From: CAYRYU01 sp964428355
GTDB taxonomy: Bacteria > Muiribacteriota > Ozemobacteria > Ozemobacterales > Ozemobacteraceae
DNA: 64,000 nucleotides
NCBI GenBank assembly: GCA_964428355.1
Contig: CAYRYU010000006.1
Span: 1 to 64,000, forward strand
Direction: 5' to 3'
A model generated the notes under the pieces. The model saw only the letters and a program-made list of their open reading frames with translations, did not search any database and was not told the DNA's origin. Of the stretch, positions 19,401-28,600 are shown in pieces. A program made the position numbers and the translations under genes. Positions within the stretch are counted from its first letter, which is position 1, and each line of letters starts with the position of its first letter.

Positions 19401-22400
19401 TGCGGCGGGAGGCCTGCTCCACCCGGCTGACGAGGATGCTCCGAACCTCCTCTAGGGTAAGCTTCGGAAGACCACCCGGAAAAACGTGGTGGCAGCGGTC
19501 GGACCGGAAAACCGTGAGAAGGTGACTTTCGGGGCGCCCGGAGCAAAGCCAATGGACCCTGGTGGATGCCAACCGGAAAACGACCTCCTCCCCGAAATCA
19601 GGGTCGACGGGATCGAGTTCATCGAGTCCGTCCAGGACGAACAGGGCGGTCCGTTCGCCCATCCTTCCGAGAAGACCCTGCAGTTCCTCAAGGATTGCCT
19701 GGTCGCCCCTGGGAGACTTCTTCCCGCCTCCCGATCCGCTCACCCCAGCATTCTGATCGGGAGGAGGAAGGAACTCCCTCAGCTGGTCCAGGGCGAACCG
19801 GAGAAAGGAGTTCCGGTTGTTGCGATCGGTTCCATTTCGAAACCGGAAGGGCACCAGGAGACGGGTCCGTTCACCCTTGGGGGGAAGAAGGTCCATGATC
19901 ACCCGTGCGATGACGCATGATTTTCCGACCCCGGCCACACCTGACGCCCACAGGACCGGGCATGCCGAGTCCCCAAGGGCCTTTTTCACCGTCGCCACAG
20001 CCTCGTCACGGCCGATCAGACGCTGGGATTCGGTGCGGAACTCGGCGACCGTATCCGGCTCCTCGAGGTGGAACAGCTCGGCGAACCGGTCGTACATCCC
20101 TTCCCCCTGCAGGCTGTGGCAGGCCTCATCGGCTCCAATGGCCGAGAAGCGGAGGAAACGGTTGTCGCGGCGCATGAAGAGCTGCGGAAAACCGGGGGCC
20201 CCGTCGGGGGCCTTCCGGCCAGGCTCCTCGGGGGGGCCAAAGAAGGTCAGCGGCCACAAGGGAAGAAGGACCGGAACTCCGCCCCGATAGGTTCCGGCGG
20301 GGCAGATGATCTCGTTCCCGACCTGAAAGGCCTTCCCGAATGCCACGGAAAGAGACTCTTCCATTTCCTTCGAAATAGGGACAGGAGCGCGCGAGAGCCC
20401 CCTCAGAACACCGTATCTTCCTTCACCAACCCGGACTACCATGGGAAATCCATACAGCCACGAGTAGTGGCCCAGGAGTTCTGCGAAACGGGGCTTCCAG
20501 ACGAGAAGATGGTTCTCGGCAATGCGGAGCGAGACCGATCCGCTGTGCGCAAGGTCATTTCGGACCTCGATGAACCCTCCCTTCCGGCCCTTGCCGTCTC
20601 CCTCGAGGAACAGGGAGATGTTCCCGACGAATGAAGAAAACCCCTCGAGCACCGTCTTCTGCAGATCGAAGCGTAGGGCAATGCCCTGAGCCATCCCCAG
20701 CCATTGGCCGAGCATCGGTTGCCCGATCCGGTCGCGAATCGTCGCAAGAACATCGCGATCCAGCCCTCCCCAGTTCTGCAGATCGCGGATTCCGAGGGGG
20801 ACAAGCAGCCGAAGGGTCAACTCGACGGTGTTGGCAATGTGCCAGAGCCGCATTACCGGGTTGGGGTCGGTGAAGAAATCCGCGATCGGAAAGGAAAGAA
20901 GCGAGGGAAGCCGGTTCAGATCGACGCATGCCTTCACTTCCGGAAGATCGGCCGTTGCGGCCAGTGGCAGTTTCTGGGGGCAGTGCAGGCACGCCCATCT
21001 TTCAAGGTCGGGGAACATGGCCTTCCCGCACTGGGGGCATTCCAGCGTTGGGCACGGGAGAAAGGCCGACTGGGGAAGACACCCTTTCTCTCCATCATCG
21101 ATGGAAAGATCTCCTTCGACCGTTTTCGTATTGAACTTCGGGCCGGTGCCCGCCGTGGAAAGGTTGCCGGGGTTTTCCACTCCAAGGCCAACCGCATGTT
21201 GCGTGCTGGCGAGCAGTTCGCGTGCCTCTCCGGCGACCGTGGGATGCAAACGCGGAAGACTTTCCTTCAAAAGGCGGTGGAGCCGGTCCCAGGCGAGTTC
21301 CCCAATTGCGTGGACCGCGGCTTTCTGCGCTTTCTGTTCGGGAGAGGAGAGCATCCCCTTCAAAGGCCCGGCCGGATCGAACCCCGGCTTCGCGGCCATG
21401 GCGAGGACGGCCGATGCCCGCAACTCCGGATCCGGACTCTGCATGAAGGGCCTGACACTCTCGAGGATCGCGGGATTTCCCATGTTCCGGATGGCAGCGA
21501 TGGCGCTTGCCTGGACGACCTGGTTGGGGTGTCCGAGTGCCCTCCCGAATGCGGGTAAGGCCTCCTCCACACGAAGGGCCCCAAGTGTCTGCAGGATACG
21601 CGCCAACACCGAGGGTTCGTTTTCCTCCTCGAGGTGGGAAATCAGGACCTGACCGATCCCCAACCCTCCGGCTTCAACCGCTTCAGCAATTGCGGCCAGC
21701 CTGGTTGTGGTATCACCGCTCGCCAGGCCCTCCCGCAGCCTGATGACACAGCGCTCCGACTCGACCACCTGGCAAAGCAGTGTGTCAACGTCCTCCCCGG
21801 AGGGAATGGCAAGGTGATTGGCGACCAGCGCTTGCCGGGCTTGATCGATCCCGACCTGGGAGAATTTCGCCAGGGTCTCCCGGACGTGCCTCCGCACCGA
21901 AAGGTCCTGGTTTTCAAGCATCTTGACAAGCAGGGGAACATTCTCCGCGTGGGGGAAGTGCCGCATGGCGAATGCCGCAGATGCTGCGAATGCGGGGTTT
22001 CCCGAGTTCACCATGTCCCGAAGTGTGGCAAGGGCTGGAACTCCCGGAATCCTGCGAAGGGCTATGGCTGCGTTTGCACGGACGCGGTTGTCCGGGTCCA
22101 GAAGCATGTTCACCAGCAGGGGAAATCCGCGCGGGCTTCCGGAAATCTCAATCGATTCTACAGTGTCGGCACGTACGCGGGAGTCGGGGTGTTGGAGAAA
22201 GGGGACCAGAATCACCAGTGCGTCGTCCCCGAGGCTCGAGCCAATCCCCTTGATGAACGCGGCAATGACGAACGGGTTTTCCTCGCGCTGAAGGGCCCGG
22301 GCAATCAGGTATGCGGTCGCTGAGGGCATCTCCTGACCGAGGCTCTCCGCGAGCGCAATCTTGGGTTCGGGCTTGTCACCCGCCAGGATTGCGGCCACCT

Positions 22401-22629
22401 CTTGCGGGGGAGGTGATTTCCCGGCAGCCGGTCGGGCCGAGACCAGTGCCTTTCGGATCACCTGGCAGATCTTTCGGGCCAGATACCTGACTTCTAGCGC
22501 TGGATCGACTTCAGCAAGGTGTTGTACAATCGCCAGACTCTTCCACGAAGGATTCCCTGCAAGCTGGGTCAATCCCCGGATCCGATCCTCGTTTTGAGCC
22601 GACTCGAGAAGGTCCGTGCCCGATTTCAT
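16480..22629 (-). CDS. STAND (NACHT-like) ATPase with HEAT, zinc ribbon, HEPN-like motif and WD40 repeats
   Basis: This 2049-residue protein has a modular layout: HEAT/ARM-like helical repeats (about 20-480); a zinc ribbon (Cys531, Cys534, Cys547, Cys550); a helical region ending in RNDLAH (Arg690-His695), which fits the RNxxxH active-site motif of HEPN ribonucleases; a STAND NTPase with Walker A GVAGVGKS (897-904, Lys903) and Walker B FVLDGLDEL (Asp1000, Asp1003, Glu1004); a helical winged region; and about 14 WD40 repeats (from about 1420), enough for two seven-bladed propellers. STAND proteins are ligand-triggered switches that oligomerise, and many act in immunity or regulated cell death. 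WD40 or HEAT would be the sensor and HEPN a possible effector, by inference. No membrane segment is seen. Confidence 0.85.
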   Translation of the reverse strand: MKSGTDLLESAQNEDRIRGLTQLAGNPSWKSLAIVQHLAEVDPALEVRYLARKICQVIRKALVSARPAAGKSPPPQEVAAILAGDKPEPKIALAESLGQEMPSATAYLIARALQREENPFVIAAFIKGIGSSLGDDALVILVPFLQHPDSRVRADTVESIEISGSPRGFPLLVNMLLDPDNRVRANAAIALRRIPGVPALATLRDMVNSGNPAFAASAAFAMRHFPHAENVPLLVKMLENQDLSVRRHVRETLAKFSQVGIDQARQALVANHLAIPSGEDVDTLLCQVVESERCVIRLREGLASGDTTTRLAAIAEAVEAGGLGIGQVLISHLEEENEPSVLARILQTLGALRVEEALPAFGRALGHPNQVVQASAIAAIRNMGNPAILESVRPFMQSPDPELRASAVLAMAAKPGFDPAGPLKGMLSSPEQKAQKAAVHAIGELAWDRLHRLLKESLPRLHPTVAGEARELLASTQHAVGLGVENPGNLSTAGTGPKFNTKTVEGDLSIDDGEKGCLPQSAFLPCPTLECPQCGKAMFPDLERWACLHCPQKLPLAATADLPEVKACVDLNRLPSLLSFPIADFFTDPNPVMRLWHIANTVELTLRLLVPLGIRDLQNWGGLDRDVLATIRDRIGQPMLGQWLGMAQGIALRFDLQKTVLEGFSSFVGNISLFLEGDGKGRKGGFIEVRNDLAHSGSVSLRIAENHLLVWKPRFAELLGHYSWLYGFPMVVRVGEGRYGVLRGLSRAPVPISKEMEESLSVAFGKAFQVGNEIICPAGTYRGGVPVLLPLWPLTFFGPPEEPGRKAPDGAPGFPQLFMRRDNRFLRFSAIGADEACHSLQGEGMYDRFAELFHLEEPDTVAEFRTESQRLIGRDEAVATVKKALGDSACPVLWASGVAGVGKSCVIARVIMDLLPPKGERTRLLVPFRFRNGTDRNNRNSFLRFALDQLREFLPPPDQNAGVSGSGGGKKSPRGDQAILEELQGLLGRMGERTALFVLDGLDELDPVDPDFGEEVVFRLASTRVHWLCSGRPESHLLTVFRSDRCHHVFPGGLPKLTLEEVRSILVSRVEQASRRRILAADLSNRLFEKVFEVSGGLPVYVNCFLEDILGRRWKNLETGSQLPRKLEEYFEELLSRIAAQDKGEEALIILSILEVAREPLDEIAIGEILVQGEYIPEDESGNLGEHVRTGLARLSQIVRLTPNDEGRVGHIPYHDSLRRYLPDSPTLKGRVALARQKFGKLALEARVREGPAGRYFLRHGLCHLLEARKDRWKNVSRLLTDRRYLAAKLQAGLAFELVADFSAAWDKMPETPRKDYWEIQLLGRALQTNIHFLANHPHLLLQELWNRGWWHDARAAAPHFVGGGAGRTSTGPWSKRGRKLSGLLERFRAETSDEVPDLLWLKALRPPPARLDSPERFVLPLHSRSVNAVACSPTDCSLIASGSNDQTLRLWDAETGKLRRSIPFGERELVLSLAFSPDGKLLAAGLWTGVIRLLDPVSGGVQGELSGPAVKVLCLAFSSDGARLLSGSEEDGTVRLWNVQKRLLVREFPVHKARVTGVAFWPDGKLAVSASFDGSLRLTNLETGDSRELERFPDPVLSMALSSGERRLIASSSLSGEIRISEPRDQGARQMQMEGTECAAGCLSFTPDGTSLVFSSPDHAIRVRQIEGGKETSCLHGHTDHVTSLSVSPHGNHLVSGGTDRTVRVWDLRDTTRAVSLAGHTGDIFRAVVSPDGSRVASWGKDGTIRLWDADLGTELGVVPGDWSEVNGVAFFPDGMRLVVAGPSPDVWVFEVGDPSKSKVLEGHHQDHVAAVAISPDGKRILSGGRDKAVILWDVVSGKPLAPKGASDSLVTAAVFSADGALAAVGDDGGTIFLLDGFSGKRTPPLKAHSKRILSLSFSRDKRYLVSGSEDGSFRLWDLTKLQAPIFAGRGHQQPVTGAAVSPDGKRVLSVTSDRRVWLWDVGKSVSPKVEKGFADPVPFGAGPDVFPFLATLRGPELVVEDARTGNPVAWHPAESATAAFTAHPDGRRWILWEGSHLQILSLEGFPD

Positions 22630-22688
22630 GTCTCATCTCTCCCGCGAAGAAAATACCACAGGGCCAGCCCGGAATCCTCCCCGAAATG

Positions 22689-22710
22689 GGATCATCCTGT
22701 CAGATGATCC
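22689..22710. promoter_or_regulatory. Inverted repeat between divergent STAND and HEAT genes
   Basis: GGATCATC, a 6-nt spacer and GATGATCC form a perfect 8-bp inverted repeat in the 174-base divergent region. No T tract follows it. It could be an operator for either gene. Confidence 0.35.
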
Positions 22711-22753
22711 TTGCCGTTCCCCCGAAATCGGGACCTTTTCCAGGGGGATTCCT

Positions 22754-22783
22754 CTGGCATTGGTTTTCCGCATTCTATATAAT
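22754..22783 (+). promoter_or_regulatory. Candidate promoter for the HEAT-repeat gene
   Basis: CTGGCA and a perfect TATAAT (22778-22783) lie 18 bases apart, 20 bases before the ATG at 22804. The leader would be very short. Confidence 0.5.
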
Positions 22784-22803
22784 ACCCGGGAAGCCTGAAG
22801 CCA

Positions 22804-25227
22804 ATGAGCAATTTCGAACCATACTCACTAGAGTCAATGACCCGGGACCTGGAGGCCCCGTTCAAGTCTCTCCGGCTTTTTGCGATCGAGTGGGCACTTC
22901 GGGGAACCCCAGGCAGGGAAGTCATCGAGATTCTCGAAAGGCATTCCGCACGGGAAACGGACGAGGAATGCCTGATGCTGCTGAACCACGCATTGCAAAC
23001 CGGGAACAAGGGCTTGCGAGACAGGATCGCCGACCTCCAACTCCTCGCCAGGGATCCGGACTCCTTCTGGGCCGAGTTTTCCCGGGCCGACGTTCCCCAG
23101 AAGCTCGAAAGCCTACAGGCCATCGTCCTCCAGAGCCCGGGGATGTTCGATTTTCCCATCCAGAGGCTTCTGGAGTCCGAACGAAATCCGCTTGTACAAT
23201 CCTTTCTGATCCGCAACTTCTCGAAATTCCTTCGCGAGGGAAACGTCGGGGTCCTGAGAGTGCACCTTCTCAGCCCTTCGTTGTCTGTCCGGATCGCGGC
23301 CCTGGAGGTACTGGCTGTAAGGAAACCCGCGATCCTCGAGGAAGCCCTCCCAGGTTTGCTCAAATCGGATGACCCGCGTATCCGGTCCCTTGCAATCAGG
23401 GCATTGTATGCCCTCGATTTTTCCGTTTCCCTTCCCCATCTCGAAGAGATGCTGTTCAAGGGGGATGTCTTCTCGAAAAGGTGTGTTCTGACGCATTTTC
23501 TGTTCCTTCCGCTCGAAAAGAGCCGTCCCACCCTGATAAAATTCCTCGCCGTCGAAGAGGATTCGGAACTCCTGAAACAGGCAAGCATCGTCGTTTTGTC
23601 GAACCCGGACCCCGAAATCCCTTTCATCCTGCAGGAGATGACGGCCTTCGCCACCCACCGGAAAGCCGTTTTCCTGAAGGGTCTAGCCGAAAAGGCCTGC
23701 GAGGTGATCAAGGCAACGAGGCTGGAGAAGGACTTCGACGCATACCTCGCGAGGCTGAATTCCCACTCTCCCAGGCGTGCCCTGAACCGTTATGTCGAGG
23801 AATGCGTTTTCCGTTTCGCCACCCCCGATTGGGAAAAGGACCTGGAGTTCTCGAACCTGCTTTTCCAGAGAACCAGGGAGCCCCAGATGAAGGGTGCCTT
23901 CGAGGAAGCCCTGAATTGGCCCCTTTCCCAGCTCCAGAAGGAGGCCCTCCGGAAAATCCTCGGAAGATCATCGCCAGGCGGGCAATCCGCAAGCGGCCAA
24001 AACGCAGGGAGCCAATCCGCACCAGCCGAAAACCTGGATTCGTCGGCAAGACAGGAACCATCTCTTGAAGCCCTTTCCCCGTCGGGACCATCCTCCGGTG
24101 ACCGGCGGGAAAGTCCGGCCAGTCAAACGAGACATCTGGATTTCGATGGAAATGACCCCACCGGGACCCGTAAACTGATCTCGAAGTGCCTCCTGGACGG
24201 CGGAGTCGGCCCCGAAGCTAAGGCAGCCGCTTTCCGTGCCGCATCAAAGCTCGGTTTAACGGACTTCCTGAAGGAGGCAGAGCGGGAGCTCACCTCGAGA
24301 AATCCGTTGTTGCAGGTGGGCGCAATCAAGTATCTCGAGAAGATGAAACCGGAAAAGCTTTTTCCCTTTGTCGGAAGGTTCATGAACTCGGGGAACATCC
24401 GCGTAAGGACGGCGGCCCTGGGTTTCCTGAAACGACAGGATCCGTTACAGGCCGTGAATACGGTCTTTTCGCTTCTCGGAACTGTTCAGGGGCCCAAGAG
24501 ACTCGATCTGATGGGCTGTCTCGTCCACCTGGATTTCAACCTCACCCGGGAGAACCTTACCGCCTTCCTGCAGAAATGCTCGGAAGAGGAAGCACTGAAG
24601 AACGGCCTCTGCCTTTTCGAGGCGAACCCCTCCATCGAGAATCTTTTCCAACTGATCGTCCTCGAAAGGACAATTCGCGGTTCTTTTTCGGGCCTGGTAA
24701 GGGAGACCCGTATGCGATGCCAGGAAATGCTTGTCCGTTACGGTTTCGTCACCGATGAGGAAATCCCGACCATCGAAAAGAACTGCATCCAGAGGTTCGA
24801 GAAATTTGAGAGGGAGAAAAAGGCCACGTCGCCGTTCTCCCTGGCAACCATCAAGGGGGGAAGCGGTTCCGCAATTCCGGATTGGCTGGTCTCTCTCGCA
24901 CCTTCCCTTGCGATCGCACTTCTGTTCATGGTCCTTTATCTCCAGTTCGGGTCTCCCGGTTCTCCCGTCCTTGACAGATCCTCGAAAGGGATCTCCACCC
25001 CGCTTTCCACCCGGCCCCTGCGGGTCAACCTCGTTTTCGAAAGGATCCTGCCGGCAACCCGGGAAGTCATTTTCAAGAGCTCCACCGGGGAGGTTTTCTC
25101 GATCCCGGTCGGGGACATCAAGATTCCTCGGATCCCCAAGAACAAGATTTTGAAAGCCGTTCTCTACCCTTATCAGAAGCTCGAGAACGGAACAATCATG
25201 GCCCGGTTGGAGACCCTGGAATTGTGA
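22804..25227 (+). CDS. Membrane-anchored HEAT-repeat protein, 807 aa
   Basis: Residues 1 to about 640 are paired amphipathic helices of HEAT type (for example RIAALEVLAVRKPAILEEAL, IRSLAIRALYALDFSVSLPH), interrupted by a Ser/Gly/Gln-rich linker near 390-430. A single transmembrane segment (SLAPSLAIALLFMVLYLQFG) lies near residue 700, followed by a small beta-rich tail of about 90 residues. It is probably a cytoplasmic scaffold tethered to the inner membrane, with the tail on the other side. It is a clear paralogue of the 1449-residue protein two genes downstream, sharing the pattern 'ALxxLDFS...HLEEMLF...LFLPLE'. No enzymatic motif is visible. The presence of its own TATAAT suggests it begins a transcription unit running towards the second prepilin set. 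Confidence 0.75.
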   Translation: MSNFEPYSLESMTRDLEAPFKSLRLFAIEWALRGTPGREVIEILERHSARETDEECLMLLNHALQTGNKGLRDRIADLQLLARDPDSFWAEFSRADVPQKLESLQAIVLQSPGMFDFPIQRLLESERNPLVQSFLIRNFSKFLREGNVGVLRVHLLSPSLSVRIAALEVLAVRKPAILEEALPGLLKSDDPRIRSLAIRALYALDFSVSLPHLEEMLFKGDVFSKRCVLTHFLFLPLEKSRPTLIKFLAVEEDSELLKQASIVVLSNPDPEIPFILQEMTAFATHRKAVFLKGLAEKACEVIKATRLEKDFDAYLARLNSHSPRRALNRYVEECVFRFATPDWEKDLEFSNLLFQRTREPQMKGAFEEALNWPLSQLQKEALRKILGRSSPGGQSASGQNAGSQSAPAENLDSSARQEPSLEALSPSGPSSGDRRESPASQTRHLDFDGNDPTGTRKLISKCLLDGGVGPEAKAAAFRAASKLGLTDFLKEAERELTSRNPLLQVGAIKYLEKMKPEKLFPFVGRFMNSGNIRVRTAALGFLKRQDPLQAVNTVFSLLGTVQGPKRLDLMGCLVHLDFNLTRENLTAFLQKCSEEEALKNGLCLFEANPSIENLFQLIVLERTIRGSFSGLVRETRMRCQEMLVRYGFVTDEEIPTIEKNCIQRFEKFEREKKATSPFSLATIKGGSGSAIPDWLVSLAPSLAIALLFMVLYLQFGSPGSPVLDRSSKGISTPLSTRPLRVNLVFERILPATREVIFKSSTGEVFSIPVGDIKIPRIPKNKILKAVLYPYQKLENGTIMARLETLEL

Positions 25228-25275
25228 AGGGCATCAAGGCTTTCCTGAACCGAAAGGTTCTCCAGGCGACCGGTG

Positions 25276-25284
25276 TGGTATAAT
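25276..25284 (+). promoter_or_regulatory. Candidate extended -10 promoter
   Basis: TGG followed by TATAAT (25279-25284), 32 bases before the STAS gene start. The -35 region is poor, as is common with extended -10 promoters. Confidence 0.4.
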
Positions 25285-25315
25285 TTCCCTACAGGACGGG
25301 CAGGAAGAATGAGCG

Positions 25316-25654
25316 ATGTCGACCGCGGAACTGCATGACGATTTTCTGAGAGGCCTTCCCCGGGTGCGGGTTACCGGGTATCTCCAGATCGAAGACGCCC
25401 GGGAACTCGACAAAAAGGTAAGGGCTTTCTTCCTGGAAGGGAAAAGGGCCTGGATTCTCGACCTCGAGGGGTGCGGGGTGATCAACAGCCCCGCCTTTTC
25501 GGTGCTCTTCGAGCTGTGCATCTGGATCCTGGAGGAATTTTCGGGGAAAACCTTCATCCTGAAGCCCAACAATCTGGTCAACCTCATGTTCGTTTCGGGT
25601 GGGATGAACCAGCTTGCCACGATGGTCTCCTCAACCGAGGAAATCCCCTCCTAG
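25316..25654 (+). CDS. STAS-domain protein (anti-sigma factor antagonist-like)
   Basis: The protein is 112 residues, the length of one STAS domain. The core WILDLEGCGVINSPAFSVLF matches the conserved strand-loop-helix of STAS proteins, with the Ser of NSP at the position phosphorylated in SpoIIAA-type antagonists. STAS proteins bind anti-sigma kinases or other partners and switch on phosphorylation. AGGAAG lies 8 nt upstream of the ATG. Its partner kinase is not in the immediate neighbourhood; the flanking genes are HEAT-repeat scaffolds, so it may instead be a structural or regulatory subunit of that assembly. A 9-codon reading frame overlapping its start looks fortuitous. Confidence 0.75.
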   Translation: MSTAELHDDFLRGLPRVRVTGYLQIEDARELDKKVRAFFLEGKRAWILDLEGCGVINSPAFSVLFELCIWILEEFSGKTFILKPNNLVNLMFVSGGMNQLATMVSSTEEIPS

Positions 25655-25693
25655 ATTGCCACCCAGGGGGAAACAAGAAGTGGAAATCAGGAG

Positions 25694-28600
25694 ATGAGTC
25701 CCCTCGATTCCCTGGTAGAAGAACTCCGGGCGGAAGACCCCGCGATCAGAACCGCGGTCATCGCGAAAATCGAGAACCTGGCAGGGACCCCGGAGGAAAC
25801 CTCCTTCCTGGAAAAGCTCCTCGAAAGGGATTTCGATCCCGAAACCCGATTCCAGATCTTGTTGATCCACGCCCAGTTCAAGGGGCGCCAGGAACGTGAC
25901 GTCGATTCCGCCAAGGCCGCGGAGGAAGTCCTGGGGATCCTGGGAAACACTGCCCCGGACGTTATGGGACTTTTCCGCCGGATTCCGCACCTTGCCCGCC
26001 CAGAGATCGCGGGTATAGTTTCGGCCCTGGCCCAAACTCCATTCGAGCGGTTCCCCGAAGAGGCACTCCCAGCCATCATCTCATTCTACGGAAAGCACGC
26101 GGGTCCCGAGGCTCTCGGCAAGATCGCGCCATTCCTGGGGCATGCCAATCCGAGAATTCTTGCGGTCACGGTCGAGGTTTTCGAAAAGAAAGACCCGGAG
26201 ACGCTCAAGGAGTTCCTGGTTCCGCTTCTGACGAACCCGACGTCGGGGATCCGCTCGAAAGCGATCAGGCTCCTGCACCGCTGGGATCCACAGGAAGCGC
26301 TGAAGCATTTCGAGGACATGCTCTTTTCCGAAACACCTTCGGAGCGCGAAGCCGCCTTGTTCCACGCGTTCTTCTTCCCCTTCGGGAGCATAGAACTTTC
26401 CGTTCTGCGGTTTTGCGGAACCGAAGAGGACCTGAACCTGATCAGGCGGGCTGGAAAACTATTCATCATCAATCCCTCCTTCGAGAATTCGCTTCGTCTG
26501 ATGGAGCTCTACGAGAACTCGGTCGGAGAAAAGCGCGACGAGATCAGGGAAATCATCGTCCGGGTCGTCGATTTCCTCTGCAAATCGGGAATCTCGCAGG
26601 GAACCGCCCAGGAAACGTTCGAGAACCTGAAGAATCTCTACCGCAAGGAAAAGATCCGAAAGGCGTTGGACCGTTGCTCCGTTCTCCTCGGATCGGAGCT
26701 GCCGGAAGAGCGGAGAATGGCCATCTGCAAGCTTCTGGAATGGCGTGACGCCGGGGTCGAGGGAGCTGAAGCCCTTCTCCAAGAGCAGAGAACACGGGAA
26801 GCCAATCCCGAGCTTCTGGAACTTCTGAACCCGGCCCCGCCCGGCATCGCTCCTGCCGAGACAAAGCCTGCGACGGAATCCGTTCCCTGGGGAAGCCTTC
26901 TGGGCCTCCCGCGGGAAGGGTATCTCCGGGCGCGGGAAACTCTTTTTTCGGGAATGGACACGACGGAGCGGAAGGTGGAGGTTCTCCGCCTGATCGCGGC
27001 CCATGAAGACCAGGCCGGCCGGGAAACGGCTCTGACACTGCTTTCCGATGGAAGCCTCGAGGTGGTGGAGAACGCGATAGGGGCACTCATCAGGCTCGAC
27101 CCTTCTTCCCTTGCACCACACATAGACGGATTGCTCCAGAATCCATCGGTCGAGATCCAGGTCAGAGCCCTCGGAGCAATGCTCCTGATGGACAAGAAGC
27201 GAGCGCTCACGGAGCTCGAAAGGCTCCTTTTCAGCGCCCAGGCCGAAAGGCGGAAGGTCGGGATCCTGGGGGCTACCGAGTTCGACTTCCCTTCGGTCGA
27301 ACATCTTCTTCTGAAAAGCCTCGCCAGCGAATCGGAGAAGGAAAACCTGGCATGCCACCTCCGCCTGTTCAAGACCCATTTGGATGAACCGACCACCTTT
27401 GCGGTCTTTTCCCTTTCCCTTCAACGGCCGGATGGCGCACTCGAGCCTCTTTCGCGAAACCTGGCGGCGGAGTTCCTCCGGGAGAGGAAACCTCCGTTTC
27501 CAGACGTCGAGTCACTTCTCAAGAGTTGGAAAGACAAACTCGAACCCTCTCGAGGAGGGAAGGAGCCACCGGCGGAGGACTATTCCCTCGCCCACGTCCG
27601 GAAACTTCGGGCGGCCACACCCGGGCCCGAGCCCACCCGTACACAACGAACGAGGGGTGGGGGGAACGAAAGCGGTGTGGGAGCTGAATTCTCGGAGCTG
27701 GATTCATCCGACCCGATAAGGCGCTTCCTTTTCCTGGAAACGATCTCGGGAAAGAACCTGGGGTCGGAAAGGAAATCGCATCTCGTCTGGCTCGAGAAGC
27801 ACCATCGCGACTCGGCCACCCGGTTTCATCTGAAACTCGTTCTCGAACGGATCAGCCAGGAGTGCGCCCCGATCTCCGCCTCGGTCAATCCCCTGGAGAC
27901 GATCGAGAATGCCCTGAAGTCATCACCCCCCGATTTCATCCGCCTGCTGCCCTCGCTCGAGATCGTGCCAAGGAGGGCATCCGCGGCGGTATTGGCCCTC
28001 ATCCGGGAAGGGGGCTGGGAGGGATGGCCCCGGGAGGTCCTTCCGTTCGTGTTCAGGTTCTTCAAGCGGGTGGGTTCCTCGGAGGACAGCAGGGGCATTT
28101 CGCGTTTCTGCCGCCACGAGGATCCGCGCGTCTCGGCGATGGCCATCGAAGCGCTCGAGAAGGTCAACCCCGACGACCTGAAACCATTCCTGGTCCCAAT
28201 GCTCGTTTCCGAAAACGCCACCCTTCGCTCGATGGCGGTCCGGCTCCTCTGCAAGTGGGACCCTCCCGAAGCTCTCCGCCATTTCGAAGCCGGACTTTTC
28301 AGTTCGGATCCCGAGGAGCGTCACGCTTCGATCTACCAGGCCTTTTTCATGCCATTTCCCGCGATCGAACCTCTGCTGTTGAGGTTTCTCAGCCTGGAGA
28401 CCGATCCCGAGCTGTTGAGGAAGGTAGGGAATCTTTTCCGGATCAACCCCCTTCCTGAGGAACCCATCAGGTTGGTCGGCATACTGGAAAAGGCGGGGGG
28501 GGAGAAGAGGGGCCTCCTTTCCTCGGTCCTGGGCGGGGTTATCGAAGCCCTTTCCAAGGCCGGACTCATCGACAAGGATCCGCAGCGGATCGCCGAGGAC

